DNA of 64,000 nt, taken from NCBI GenBank assembly GCA_964480365.1, contig CAYZPM010000018.1, forward strand, positions 1 to 64,000, read 5' to 3'. This stretch comes from CAIQPV01 sp964480365 (GTDB taxonomy: Bacteria; Pseudomonadota; Gammaproteobacteria; Burkholderiales; Gallionellaceae). Under the pieces are notes generated by a model. That model was given only the letters and a program-made list of their open reading frames with translations, did no database searches and was not told the DNA's origin. Position numbers and translations under genes: made by a program. This document shows positions 52,478-61,330 of the stretch, in pieces; positions within the stretch are counted from its first letter, which is position 1; every line of letters starts with the position of its first letter.

Positions 52478-53638
52478 TCAATCTTTTTTTGCAAGCGCCT
52501 TCCAACTTGCCACCCTGCAACCCTCTCGATCATACTGCCCTTCGCCGCCGAAAATAATCCCCGGCTGCAGAGCAGCATCTCCGAACAAGTCCGAAAGTTT
52601 GCGTAGCGCTGTCGTCCAATCAGAGCTGAAAGTCGCACCGGACTTTATTTCCACGGGTGTAAACCTTCCTCCCTGCGGAATCAGCAAATCCACCTCGTGA
52701 CCCACGCTGTCACGCCAGAAATATAACTCGGCGGGATGACCAGCATTGAATTCGCGCTTGACCCACTCCGACACCACCAGTGTTTCGAACAACGCCCCGC
52801 GTGAGGCATGCGTGGCGAGCGAATCTGTATCACGTATGCCTAGCAAGTACGCCATCAAGCCGGTATCGAGAAAATACAGCTTAGGCATTTTCACCAGTCG
52901 TTTGCCGAAATTTCGATGATAGGGACGTAGTAGGTACACAATGTAACTTGCCTCCAGCACCGTCAGCCACTCCCGCGCCGTTACATGAGAAATACCACAA
53001 TCTGCCGCCAGTGCAGAAAGATTAATAAGCTGGCCTGAGCGTGCAGCGCACATCTTGAGAAAGCGCTGAAAAAGCGACAAATCGCGCACCGCCAGTAATT
53101 GCCGCACATCCCTTTCCACGTAGGTTGATACATAGTTTGGAAACCAGTCCCCAGACGAGACAGGACGATCATAAAGCGGCGGATAGCTGCCTTGAAACAT
53201 AGCCGCATCCAATGTGGAAGGAAGCATTCCGCCCTCCTTCAGTTCCGCCAGCGAAAATGGCAGCAACTGCAACAATCCCACTCGCCCCGCCAGCGACTGC
53301 GCGATGTTCGACATCAGTCCGAACTGCTGCGATCCGGTGAGAATGAACTCCCCCATTAGCCGTCGCTTGTCCACTACCCCTTGTAGGTAAGAAAATAAAC
53401 TTGGGCAACGCTGCACCTCATCAAATATCGCCCCCTCTGGAAATCGCGCCAGAAAGCCACGCGGATCACTATCGGCGAACTCACGTTCCTCTGGGTCTTC
53501 CAGCGTAACATAAGGTTTGTCCGCAAACAGCGCACGCGCCAATGTCGTCTTGCCAGACTGGCGCGGACCGGTGATCGCCAGCACAGGAAATCCTTGTGCC
53601 AGACGTTTTGCAGTTAAAAACGCTACTCGATTTAGCAT
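52478..53638 (-). CDS. AAA_14 / DUF4143 ATPase
   Basis: A 386-residue protein: Walker A GPRQSGKTTLARALF, Walker B-like FPEGAIFDEVQRCP, sensor ILTGSQQFGLM, and the DUF4143 C-terminal domain with a PD-(D/E)xK-like EVDLLIPQGGRFTPVEIKSG. This family is common, often as a mobile accessory gene; its role is unsettled. A 43-bp palindrome lies 15 bp before the start and probably controls it. Confidence 0.9.
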   Translation of the reverse strand: MLNRVAFLTAKRLAQGFPVLAITGPRQSGKTTLARALFADKPYVTLEDPEEREFADSDPRGFLARFPEGAIFDEVQRCPSLFSYLQGVVDKRRLMGEFILTGSQQFGLMSNIAQSLAGRVGLLQLLPFSLAELKEGGMLPSTLDAAMFQGSYPPLYDRPVSSGDWFPNYVSTYVERDVRQLLAVRDLSLFQRFLKMCAARSGQLINLSALAADCGISHVTAREWLTVLEASYIVYLLRPYHRNFGKRLVKMPKLYFLDTGLMAYLLGIRDTDSLATHASRGALFETLVVSEWVKREFNAGHPAELYFWRDSVGHEVDLLIPQGGRFTPVEIKSGATFSSDWTTALRKLSDLFGDAALQPGIIFGGEGQYDREGCRVASWKALAKKD

Positions 53639-53652
53639 TTAGCAATTTGCCC

Positions 53653-53695
53653 ATATCATACAATCTGAAGTTTTATACTTCAAATTGTATGATAT
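53653..53695. promoter_or_regulatory. Palindromic operator upstream of the AAA_14 ATPase gene
   Basis: Arms ATATCATACAATCTGAAGT and ACTTCAAATTGTATGATAT pair over about 18 of 19 positions around a TTTAT-like centre. With the start codon 15 bp away, it would cover the promoter or ribosome site. A hairpin acting on the mRNA is the alternative. Confidence 0.65.
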
Positions 53696-53847
53696 GGCAA
53701 AATTTGTTGAATAGGAAGCTTTGGCATAACATTTTAGCCCCGTATTAAGAAGGTGGGATATCGCCCAATGCAGATACGCATCCCATAATGGGTCTTGTAT
53801 TAAGTGCATGGATTCAGAATTCTCAACAGTCTGTAGAAGAGTCGCAA

Positions 53848-55293
53848 TCACGCAAAGAATCGCACTACCTCCACCATCGCCTGCGTGTCCCGTTCGCAGT
53901 ATTTGAGCAGGTTGCGAATTTTCTGACTACGGATGGCAGGATCGGTTTTCGGGTCAGTGATCTCAAGGTAGGCCAGTTGCGCCAGCGTGCCGTTCTGCAC
54001 ATCTTCGAGTTGTGAGTAATCGAGATGCGGCGCTACCGTGGGCAGTACGGCCTTGATCGACCATGAGCCTTTCATGGCGGGATGGTAGTAGTAGCTGCGC
54101 AGCCATGGCAGCAGGTCCACCAACCGATCAATGATGCCTTGCAATTGTGCATTGAGGTTTGGACAGAATCGGATAAGCTGTTTCAGCACGGTACTCTCGA
54201 ATGTACCGTAGACAATGATCGGGCCATCGTTTTCCACAGCAGCGATCAGACTTTCCGCGAAGACGCGCATGGGAGCATTGCCGCTGGTGTCCAGGAACTC
54301 GCCGTGTTCCAACGACCCGCCCGCGCGTTCGACGTGGCATGACCACTGAAACGGTAGCTGCTGGTGCGGACGTGTGCCTGCCCATCTCGGGATAGCGAGG
54401 TTGATGGTCTCGAAATCCAGATGGAACCTTGGATAGGGCAGCTTGGAGAGTTCTTGCTTGAGTTGCGGCGACACGAATGGCTGGTTGTCTTTCGTTGCCT
54501 GCCAGACCATGATGTGACGTTCGCTTTGCAACATGCCAGCCGGGATGTCGCGTATATCCACAATGCCCGCATCATGCAGTTCAGTGAGGATTTTTCTGGC
54601 ATTGGGGAGGATGGATACTGGGTATTCCGGCAGATCCTTTTCGCAGTGGGCAAGAAACTGGCAATCCGGATTGGTGCATTGCCGTCCCATTCGGACGGCA
54701 GGCATGGGGTTAGCCAAGATGTCACGATGGGATGCTAACCATGCTGGCACTTCTGGCAGTAGCGCCCTCACCTTCTCCGTGACATCTTCTTCAACGATCA
54801 GCCCGTGGTAGTTGCCGTCACCTGCATACTCGAAGCCGGTATCGACATGCGCCACGCAGATTTCCTGTACCGTCATCCCAGCATTTTCCAATACCCAGAG
54901 CTGCACGGCGCAGTCGAGCAGGTGATGATCCTTGATGCAGCCGGACGATTTGACCTCGATCATGCGCCAGCCACCATGGGTTGGCACCAGTATATCGGTG
55001 CGCACCAGCTTGTCGTCATGCAGGAAGGCGGCTTCAAACAGGGGAATGTGATTTTTATCGGCAAGCAATCTGGACGCTTCCATAACCGCCTGCTCCGGTT
55101 CCTCTACATGACCGATCAGTATGCCGCCGGGATAGTTGAGCCTGGCAAGTCCGCCCAGTTCGATGCCTGCCGCAATGGTTAATTGGGTGGTGGCGGATTC
55201 CTCTGCCAGTTCCGGCTGAAAAGTTTGCAGCCACAGACGCTTCGGGCATCTGAGTCCTGACAGGACACGGGATTTGGTGATGTAGCTGGGCAT
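53848..55293 (-). CDS. DUF2779 protein: Cas4-like nuclease plus DnaQ-like exonuclease
   Basis: A 481-residue protein starting MPSYITKSRVLSGLRCPKRL. The N-terminal half is a PD-(D/E)xK, Cas4/RecB-like nuclease with VRTDILVP and MIEVKSSGCIKDHH (Asp, Glu-x-Lys) and four Cys (CPKRLWL; CTNPDC; HC) for an iron-sulfur cluster. The C-terminal half is DEDD-type: FHLDFETI, IVYGTFESTVLKQL, YCERDTQAMVEV. Such proteins are suspected in DNA processing or defence. A GTG at 55347 is possible. It follows the recombinase by 36-90 bp on the same strand. Confidence 0.85.
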   Translation of the reverse strand: MPSYITKSRVLSGLRCPKRLWLQTFQPELAEESATTQLTIAAGIELGGLARLNYPGGILIGHVEEPEQAVMEASRLLADKNHIPLFEAAFLHDDKLVRTDILVPTHGGWRMIEVKSSGCIKDHHLLDCAVQLWVLENAGMTVQEICVAHVDTGFEYAGDGNYHGLIVEEDVTEKVRALLPEVPAWLASHRDILANPMPAVRMGRQCTNPDCQFLAHCEKDLPEYPVSILPNARKILTELHDAGIVDIRDIPAGMLQSERHIMVWQATKDNQPFVSPQLKQELSKLPYPRFHLDFETINLAIPRWAGTRPHQQLPFQWSCHVERAGGSLEHGEFLDTSGNAPMRVFAESLIAAVENDGPIIVYGTFESTVLKQLIRFCPNLNAQLQGIIDRLVDLLPWLRSYYYHPAMKGSWSIKAVLPTVAPHLDYSQLEDVQNGTLAQLAYLEITDPKTDPAIRSQKIRNLLKYCERDTQAMVEVVRFFA

Positions 55294-55383
55294 GGCGGAA
55301 TTATATTCTGTGGTGTCCGATTTCGATGGCAGATGTGGTGCATTCACTGTTCTTTGCGGACACAGTGCATTCTGGATGTCCTG

Positions 55384-56022
55384 TCATTCTTTCCAGAAAT
55401 CCTTGAAGCGCTCAGCCGATAATTGGGTGTAATGGACTGTGTTCTGGATGCTCTTGTGGCCAAGGTAATGCTGAATGGCGCGCGTGTCCTGCCCGGCCTG
55501 CGCAAGCTTGTAGCCGCACGCATGGCGCAACATGTGCGGATGCACTGAAAACGGCAACTTGGCCTCCTCCCCTGCCCTGCCAATAATCTTGCGAAAGGCG
55601 TCCGGCGATAAGGGCGCCTTGCGCTCGCTGCTGAAAACATAAGGCAACATTGAGTAGTCGCGCTGCAATCGGCGCAAGGCACGCAATTCCGTCCCACCCA
55701 ATGGATGAACACTGGACGTGCCATGCTTCAGGCGATTGACATGCATCAGCCCCGTTTTTAGGTCAACTTGCTCCCAGCGCATGTTGACCAACTCGGTGAC
55801 GCGCAGGCCGTGGCGGAAGGACAACATGATGAGGGTGGAATCGCGATGTCCGTGCCGCCCTATTTGGGCGGCGGCTTCCATCAGTTGCCCGACCTCTTGT
55901 TCCGTGAGGTATTCGCGGCTGCGGTATTCGGTGTTCTTGCGGCGTAGCGGAATTTTCCGGTTTAAGGTATGTGGCGTGCTCCGCCGGGGTTGCGGCAGTG
56001 CCGCGATTTTGCTTGATGCCAT
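55384..56022 (-). CDS. Short tyrosine recombinase / integrase
   Basis: A 212-residue protein with the catalytic core only: Arg in RHGLRVTELVNM, HxxR as HPHMLRHACGY, His in HYLGHKSIQ and nucleophile Tyr in NTVHYTQLS. No separate arm-binding domain, as in FimB/FimE-type invertases or the XerC-like group; a basic N-terminus of 35 residues replaces it. It could integrate the element at the tRNA-Pro site or invert DNA. The promoter module upstream is shared with genes at 61-63 kb. Confidence 0.92.
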   Translation of the reverse strand: MASSKIAALPQPRRSTPHTLNRKIPLRRKNTEYRSREYLTEQEVGQLMEAAAQIGRHGHRDSTLIMLSFRHGLRVTELVNMRWEQVDLKTGLMHVNRLKHGTSSVHPLGGTELRALRRLQRDYSMLPYVFSSERKAPLSPDAFRKIIGRAGEEAKLPFSVHPHMLRHACGYKLAQAGQDTRAIQHYLGHKSIQNTVHYTQLSAERFKDFWKE

Positions 56023-56097
56023 TATGTGAACTCTCCATTGAAGGGCTCTTGTACGGAATGTGTTGCTGCCTGATTCTGTAGCCGAGCACGTTCACAC

Positions 56098-56135
56098 AAT
56101 CTACACAGGTGCGAGTGCAACCCAAAGAGTTTTCG
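56098..56135 (-). promoter_or_regulatory. Element promoter module (copy a) for the recombinase
   Basis: On the minus strand: CGAAAACTCTTTGGGTTGCA, where TTGGGT is a -35-like box (56120-56125), then 16 bp to TAGATT (56098-56103). Copies b-e occur at 60.8, 60.9, 61.6 and 62.6 kb. Confidence 0.6.
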
Positions 56136-56159
56136 CACGCAGGGGAGCAATTCAGCTAG

Positions 56160-56193
56160 AAGCCGGGCTGCGCTGTGAACGCAGTCCGGCTTG
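56160..56193. terminator. Hairpin after the envelope operon remnant
   Basis: AGCCGGGCTGCG / CGCAGTCCGGCTT stem of about 11 bp around CTGTGAA. It could end minus-strand transcription from the lipoprotein operon. The following T-run is weak. Confidence 0.55.
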
Positions 56194-56210
56194 AGGGTTA
56201 GTTGAACCGA

Positions 56211-56417
56211 TTACTTCTCGGTGTAGACAACGTCTGAAACCACGTCATTTTGGGCAAATATCACTTTCCGTAACTTGGCCTTCTTGATTAGCTCGCCCGG
56301 AGTCGCGCCTGATCGAGTTGTGTTGTAACTATATTCAAACGCATTGACCAGTAGGGCAGTGGATATACCGCGAGGACTGCCCATTAATTTAACGACATCC
56401 TCACGGGTTGATTTCCT
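56211..56417 (-). pseudogene. Remnant of a SmpA/BamE-like lipoprotein gene
   Basis: Directly after the stop codon of the lipoprotein gene, the same frame continues RKSTREDVVKLMGSPRGIST, then LLVNAFEYSYNTTRSG and KLRKVIFAQNDVVSDVVYTE before a second stop. This reads like the C-terminal part of an OmlA/BamE-type protein (TrExVxxlxGxP... FdxxgxVxdv). No start codon or leader is present, so it is either a truncated gene or a former part of the upstream gene cut off by the stop. Confidence 0.5.
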
Positions 56418-57146
56418 TTACTGTTTAGATTCGTTCTCAATAAGGAATTTCGCAACATTATCCGCCAAGCGTATTACGCTTTGTTGAAGTCCCTCATAAG
56501 ATTTTCCAGTGTCCTTGCTAAGGGCATCAAAATTGTTGTACGAATAAGTTCCTGCATTTTCCGGGTTAGCGTCATCTTTTTGCACTATTTGTTGAGGCTT
56601 TGCAGAAGGATTGCTCGTATCGATAATCGAAATTAAAGCAGCCGATTGCGGAGCGTAGTTATCTGTTGAACTCGGTGCCCAGTATTGGGAGGTCAGCCCG
56701 TCAATTACGACCACAAACTTTGTTTTAACCTCGGACGGATTTACATCATATGTAACTTCCTTTTGATCATTGACTTTTTTGACCGCAGAAACCTTTGTCA
56801 GGTTAAGCCCACGCTTAAGTAAATCACTTTCCAATTCACGGTTAAATGCATCCTTGAGGGACTGAATTTCAGGATGATCCTTATGATACTGAGAGTAAGA
56901 GGCGCTTAACTCTGCAGATTGAGAATTCATCTTGGACACGGCGGCCGCCACAATGGGAACGCTAAAAATTGTATATCCTTTCATTGCAAACAATGCACCA
57001 GTTCGCTCCTGATTATTTTGAAAACTTATGCTGACATCTGTAGAACCCTTGAGTAATCCTTGAGGGGTCTGCTTTATTGGAGCGGAACCACAAGCACTCA
57101 AACTTAAAATTGCAACACCCATAAGTACAGACGATAATTTATTCAC
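56418..57146 (-). CDS. Lipoprotein of unknown function (envelope operon, gene 4)
   Basis: A 242-residue protein from GTG 57146 with a GGGAAGAG site. Signal peptide with lipobox LSAC, then a domain including QGLLKGSTDVSISFQNN, RELESDLLKRGLNLTKVSAV and FVVVIDGLTSQYWAPSS, suggestive of alpha/beta folding. Not recognised. It follows the TPR gene and probably belongs to the same transcript. The frame runs on after the stop into a BamE-like sequence. Confidence 0.7.
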   Translation of the reverse strand: MNKLSSVLMGVAILSLSACGSAPIKQTPQGLLKGSTDVSISFQNNQERTGALFAMKGYTIFSVPIVAAAVSKMNSQSAELSASYSQYHKDHPEIQSLKDAFNRELESDLLKRGLNLTKVSAVKKVNDQKEVTYDVNPSEVKTKFVVVIDGLTSQYWAPSSTDNYAPQSAALISIIDTSNPSAKPQQIVQKDDANPENAGTYSYNNFDALSKDTGKSYEGLQQSVIRLADNVAKFLIENESKQ

Positions 57147-57224
57147 AGCTCTTCCCTTCTATATGTTTTTGTTAAAAATGAAAATCTATTTACGTACGTC
57201 AATGCTCAATCTCACAGTCAGCAA

Positions 57225-59171
57225 TCAGTTCTTGGCAAGTCTCCTTGAGACCATGATTCCCGCTGCAAAGCCATATGCCCAGTTTCCGTCCCGGCTAAAG
57301 TAAACATCGGCTTTGCCGAGCGGAACGGTATCGGCAACGAGCTTTAAAATCCGCGCCCCAGCTTGCAGGTTTTCAACAGTGAATGTTTTCTTTACCGCTT
57401 CGACCTGTTTAGAAGCCGCTTCGCGAACTTTCAGATCCGTGATCGTAGAAAGGTCCGGATTCAGGATCACGTCAGGGTTCTGCGTAATTCGGTCATAGTA
57501 ATTACGGAAATCCTCTAAACTCAGTTGTACATAAGCACTTTGATTCTCTGGATGCATCAGCGTGGTCATTGACCATGCAGCACCGCCTACTATCATTAAG
57601 TGCTGATGCCTGCTGAGAACCGGATATTGTTTAATGTCACTGGCGAATCGAGGGGCAATGTCTTTTTCGACGACACGATTCAATGCCGTGATATAACTCT
57701 CCCCTGGTGCCTTGGAGTTGTTCGCCAATTCAGTTAGCGAAGCGGATCCGGCACGCAAGTCGATGACGGCCTGTCCAGATTTGCGATCCCCTTTCGGAGA
57801 GATCAGGTATCCGATACGTCCATTACCGCTGCCGATATCAAGTAGCGCAGTTTTATAGAGCAATTTCTCCGGGATTGATCCCCCCATGGCAAATATCAAC
57901 TCCTGGGCGGAATTGATGAAAATGGGTTTGGCACCTGTCAGTTCTTTAACCTTATTGCCCAGTTCGTCTCGATTCATTGCGGATGACAGCGCGCTACTAC
58001 CCGCGATAAAAATATTGTCGCCAACGTTCTTGGCGTTGGCCCGAATCTCGGCAACCAGATCGCTGACCGCTTTGGCGGTATTCTCAATGGCCTCCGGCGA
58101 AAACTCTCCAGTATCGACCACACCCTGAAGAACGTCAGTATTGATCGATTTTTTGAAACCGGTTAGATAGCGCAGCCGACCTTGATCGTCCATGAAAGAA
58201 GTCACAACCGCCGCTTTCACGCCTTTTGAGCCAATTTCCACGACACCGTAGGAAATCGTCGTGGAATCTTTTTGCAACCCGGAAATCTTGCGCGCAATCG
58301 ACTCCGCCTGGCTTGTCGCGCCAGCGGTGCGCGCCAATTGCAGTGCTTCTTGATACTTGCTCTTGGCCACATCTATGGTCCCACGAGCTTCCGCCAATTG
58401 ACCAAGGTATCCTAAAGCAATGCTTTCCCAATACTGGTCTCCGACTTTGCGGATTGCCACCAATCCTTCATTAAGGGTTGTTTCCGCATCATCGAACTTT
58501 CTTTGATCAGTTTGAACAGCCCCCTTGTTAAGAACTTTTATGGCGGCACCGTGATAATTGCCGAACCGCCTATCAAGAGTTATAGATTTATCGAGATAAT
58601 CGATCGCCGTCACATAGTCTTCTCGGTCAGAATAGACCATTGCAATATTGTTATACGTACTGGATTTTTTTGATTCTACTGGCTCGATAGCCAGAGATTG
58701 CTGATAGTAATCCAACGCTTTATCAAGGTCGCCACGGTCACGAAATATTGAGGCAACGTTGCTGAGCCCAGTCGCTTCACCTGCGTTGTCCCCGATCTCT
58801 CGATCAAGTCCGAGTGATCGGCTGTAATAATTTAGTGATTGTTGAAGATCACCTTTCAAACTTGAAATAATTCCAAGTTTGGAATAGACAATTGCTAAAT
58901 CACTTTTGCTGGTATACAAGCGTTCTGCCTGCAAAAGGTTTTTGAATGACAGATCGAGATCGCCAAGTTGACGATACGAATCGCCTAGACACAGGTATGC
59001 ATCGCCTGATTTTGGCGTGAGACGTACCGCTTCTCTCCCTGCCTGTACAGCCCTTGGATAATCCTGAGCCTTTATGTAGTTAAAGCAACTTTCAATCGGA
59101 GTTGCCAATGCAGAAATTGCAATTAGGTACGCCGTCACAAATGCCACAATCATTGATGTGATCTTTTTCAT
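57225..59171 (-). CDS. Secreted TPR protein with Ppx/GppA-like phosphatase domain
   Basis: A 648-residue protein from ATG 59171 after GGGAGACC. Signal peptide (MKKITSMIVAFVTAYLIAIS), seven or so TPR motifs (about residues 25-290; e.g. DAYLCLGDSYRQLGDLDLSF, LNYYSRSLGLDREIGDNAGE) and an ASKHA-fold domain (about 300-645) with phosphate-1-like GVVEIGSKGVKAAVV, AGSSALSSAMNRDEL, phosphate-2-like LLDIGSGNGRIGYL (usual DIGGGS) and IVGGAAWSM. Ppx/GppA enzymes are normally cytosolic and hydrolyse polyphosphate or pppGpp; an exported version with TPRs is unusual. Activity is uncertain because the phosphate-2 motif is altered. Confidence 0.85.
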   Translation of the reverse strand: MKKITSMIVAFVTAYLIAISALATPIESCFNYIKAQDYPRAVQAGREAVRLTPKSGDAYLCLGDSYRQLGDLDLSFKNLLQAERLYTSKSDLAIVYSKLGIISSLKGDLQQSLNYYSRSLGLDREIGDNAGEATGLSNVASIFRDRGDLDKALDYYQQSLAIEPVESKKSSTYNNIAMVYSDREDYVTAIDYLDKSITLDRRFGNYHGAAIKVLNKGAVQTDQRKFDDAETTLNEGLVAIRKVGDQYWESIALGYLGQLAEARGTIDVAKSKYQEALQLARTAGATSQAESIARKISGLQKDSTTISYGVVEIGSKGVKAAVVTSFMDDQGRLRYLTGFKKSINTDVLQGVVDTGEFSPEAIENTAKAVSDLVAEIRANAKNVGDNIFIAGSSALSSAMNRDELGNKVKELTGAKPIFINSAQELIFAMGGSIPEKLLYKTALLDIGSGNGRIGYLISPKGDRKSGQAVIDLRAGSASLTELANNSKAPGESYITALNRVVEKDIAPRFASDIKQYPVLSRHQHLMIVGGAAWSMTTLMHPENQSAYVQLSLEDFRNYYDRITQNPDVILNPDLSTITDLKVREAASKQVEAVKKTFTVENLQAGARILKLVADTVPLGKADVYFSRDGNWAYGFAAGIMVSRRLAKN

Positions 59172-59211
59172 TAGGTCTCCCTGATATATATAGTAATGGT
59201 GCTTTGTTGAA

Positions 59212-59898
59212 TTAAAGTTTATCTTTTTGTTCTTGCTCTTTCTTCGCGTTGGCTTCGGCAGTATTGTGTTCAACAGTGCTCAAAAAATCTTTCGTTGCAT
59301 ACACAACACTCATCGCGAAAGACAGGTGGTCGGCTTCGACAATAACAAAGCTGTCCCCTTTTTGAAGCTTCGCACTGCCATAATCCATGAATTGATCAAT
59401 ATTGTTACTAACGGGTGTATATTTTTCGGACAGCTTTGAATAGGTATCTTTAACACGTTTAGGCATAGTCATAGACACCGCCACAAGTGTTCCGTTTTTA
59501 TCGAAGATGGTGACAAACTGTTGCAGTCCATCCACACCTAACCCTTGACCATCAGATTGCAATATCACTCCACCTGTATGATCACTTGTACCCGCGTTAA
59601 CAAGATTCGTTACACCCTTGAACTTGTGCTTTACGCCATCCAGATTCGCATAACCGATTTCCACACCAAGAGGAGATGCGTTTATAGCGGGATCTCGACT
59701 GATGCGGGGACCAGAGGCCGGTTGGATTAGTACAGGCGGAGTGACGTTAGGATTTGTGGCTGGATCAATTTGCGCAGGCTTACTTGAACCTGAATCTGAA
59801 TTTAATTTCTTATCAGAACTACCATTTGATTCATCCTTTTGACATGCAACCAAAACAACTGCAAACAACATGACAAAAACTGTTCTAAACACACTCAT
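59212..59898 (-). CDS. Lipoprotein of unknown function (envelope operon, gene 2)
   Basis: A 228-residue protein with lipobox LVAC, a Ser/Asp/Pro-rich linker and a folded domain (INASPLGVEIGYANLDGVKH, VDGLQQFVTIFDKNGTLVAV, FVIVEADHLSFAMSVVYATK), ending in a Lys/Glu-rich helix. No family recognised. 40 bp upstream of the TPR gene; same strand. Confidence 0.75.
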   Translation of the reverse strand: MSVFRTVFVMLFAVVLVACQKDESNGSSDKKLNSDSGSSKPAQIDPATNPNVTPPVLIQPASGPRISRDPAINASPLGVEIGYANLDGVKHKFKGVTNLVNAGTSDHTGGVILQSDGQGLGVDGLQQFVTIFDKNGTLVAVSMTMPKRVKDTYSKLSEKYTPVSNNIDQFMDYGSAKLQKGDSFVIVEADHLSFAMSVVYATKDFLSTVEHNTAEANAKKEQEQKDKL

Positions 59899-59954
59899 TT
59901 TATTTTCCCTAAAATATTAATTGATTTTTGTCGTCATATTCCCACCTTGGGTTT

Positions 59955-60329
59955 CTATTCAATCTCATGAATCGCAATGGGATTAACCTGTTTAAATGAC
60001 TTGTAGGATCGAATTCCAACCTGAATAAAGCAGCCTATTAATCCGACCAGCCCCCATTCAATTGAAAATCCAGACTCAAGAGCAATGATCAAACTGATTA
60101 CCAGTCCCGCACCTGCTGCAATCATGCATGGCTGATATTGTTCAAACCAAGCTGTAATGGCGATAACTCCACCAGCTAGAAGCAACAGATAAGCGATGCC
60201 GCCAAAATTTTCTCCGTTCTGTGACATTTCAAAACCCATGAAAGTTACAGTGCGGAACGGCATGAACCACAAGACCAGAATTGCCGCACCGCTGATAGCG
60301 CCATATGTTTTTGTATTCATTTTATTCAT
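59955..60329 (-). CDS. Small integral membrane protein (envelope operon, gene 1)
   Basis: A 124-residue protein from ATG 60329 after GGGGAGG. Four hydrophobic segments (YGAISGAAILVLWFMPF; IAYLLLLAGGVIAITAWF; MIAAGAGLVISLIIAL; WGLVGLIGCFIQVGI). Unknown function. First gene of the four-gene operon driven from 60448-60476. Confidence 0.75.
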   Translation of the reverse strand: MNKMNTKTYGAISGAAILVLWFMPFRTVTFMGFEMSQNGENFGGIAYLLLLAGGVIAITAWFEQYQPCMIAAGAGLVISLIIALESGFSIEWGLVGLIGCFIQVGIRSYKSFKQVNPIAIHEIE

Positions 60330-60447
60330 GGATTTCCTCCCCTTTATATAAATAACCTCAGCCTGAATAGGTGAGGCCTCCAGCAACAGCCTCTTTCTCT
60401 ACGGCAGTTGATCGCCTCCGACTTCTATTCCACACTATCAGGATGGC

Positions 60448-60476
60448 ATTATAAGTAATTTTTGCGCTTTGCCCAA
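60448..60476 (-). promoter_or_regulatory. Promoter of the envelope operon
   Basis: On the minus strand TTGGGC (60471-60476), a 17-bp spacer and a consensus TATAAT (60448-60453). It points at the gene starting at 60329, with a leader of about 110 nt. Confidence 0.7.
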
Positions 60477-60534
60477 TATATTGTGAAGACGTAAACGCCG
60501 CCCGGACGTACCTTCCCATAAACAGGAGAGGCGA

Positions 60535-60774
60535 TTGGAACCGGAAGAAGCGTTTGGGATAGTATTGAGAGAGCTAAGGACGAAGCATAGCCTGTCTCAG
60601 GAGTCGCTTGCCCATGATGCCGGCCTCGAACGAAATTACATCTCCCTGCTTGAGCTTGGCCGAAACAGCGCCAGCATCAAGACCCTATTCAAGCTCACGC
60701 CCATCCTGGGCGTGACCGCGACAGAGTTCATGAGAAAGGTCGAGGCCAAGCTTCGAAAAACTCAGGAATCTTGA
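60535..60774 (+). CDS. XRE-family transcriptional regulator
   Basis: A 79-residue single-domain helix-turn-helix protein: GIVLRELRTKHSLSQESLAH, DAGLERNYISLLELGRNSAS, then IKTLFKLTPILGVTATEFMR. TTG start supported by an AGGAG site. It resembles controller proteins of restriction systems or phage-type repressors; no restriction genes are seen. It is divergent from the envelope operon and next to the repeated promoter modules. Confidence 0.88.
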   Translation: MEPEEAFGIVLRELRTKHSLSQESLAHDAGLERNYISLLELGRNSASIKTLFKLTPILGVTATEFMRKVEAKLRKTQES

Positions 60775-60843
60775 TTGTTGTCGCTCAATTCAGTAATATC
60801 CCCGCACCAAATTAGTTCCATCGACTAATCTACATAGGTGCAT

Positions 60844-60952
60844 GTGCAACCCAAAGAGTTTTCGCGCACATGGGGAAAGTTAAGGATTCGTCGCCGGCAC
60901 GGCACTGAAATTCCGGTAGTGAAGCCAGGTGCGCGAAAACTCTTGGGGTCAC
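60844..60952. repeat. Inverted pair of promoter modules (copies b and c)
   Basis: Left arm GTGCAACCCAAAGAGTTTTC then GCGCACATGG, and right arm CCAGGTGCGCGAAAACTCTT then GGGGTCAC, pair over about 27 positions across a 51-bp centre. Each arm carries its own outward -35-like box (TTGGGT/TTGGGG). Confidence 0.7.
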
Positions 60953-60971
60953 CTATCGGATTTGCTATTTT
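60943..60971 (+). promoter_or_regulatory. Element promoter module (copy c)
   Basis: TTGGGG (60943-60948), 17 bp, TATTTT (60966-60971). Its spacer shares CCTATCGGATTTGC with copy d at 61627-61655. The next gene starts 30 bp on. Confidence 0.55.
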
Positions 60972-61000
60972 GGTCTGGTATCACTTTTCTAAAGGATGCC

Positions 61001-61330
61001 ATGACAAAACCCAAACAAAAATCTGCCGTATCAAGCAGCCCTGCGCTGACCGTCAAATCTAACTGTAGCAGTCCTATTGTTCGACCTCTGGCGGAAGAAC
61101 TCCTTCAACTCGACGATGATTTCACGGAATTCAGCGAGATCGGCGCATTCCTATGTCACGCCTTTGCGGCTGCATTGATTGACCATGAATCAATAAACAA
61201 GGATGTCATCTCGGGCGCCCGACGCTGCTCCAACTGGCTTCAATTCCGGTCGATGGAAATAAGGGATGACATCCGGCAGGTGCATGCGCGCTATACCGCC
61301 GAACATAAGAAAGCGGGGACACCTTCATGA
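61001..61330 (+). CDS. Hypothetical protein of the element
   Basis: A 109-residue protein from ATG 61001 (AAAGGATGCC before it). Disordered Ser/Lys-rich start, then helices: LAEELLQLDDDFTEFSEIGA, FLCHAFAAALIDHESINKDV, WLQFRSMEIRDDIRQVHARY. Not recognised; the layout (disordered head plus short helical domain) resembles small Pseudomonas-type DUF proteins. Coupled to the next gene by an ATGA overlap. Confidence 0.65.
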   Translation: MTKPKQKSAVSSSPALTVKSNCSSPIVRPLAEELLQLDDDFTEFSEIGAFLCHAFAAALIDHESINKDVISGARRCSNWLQFRSMEIRDDIRQVHARYTAEHKKAGTPS

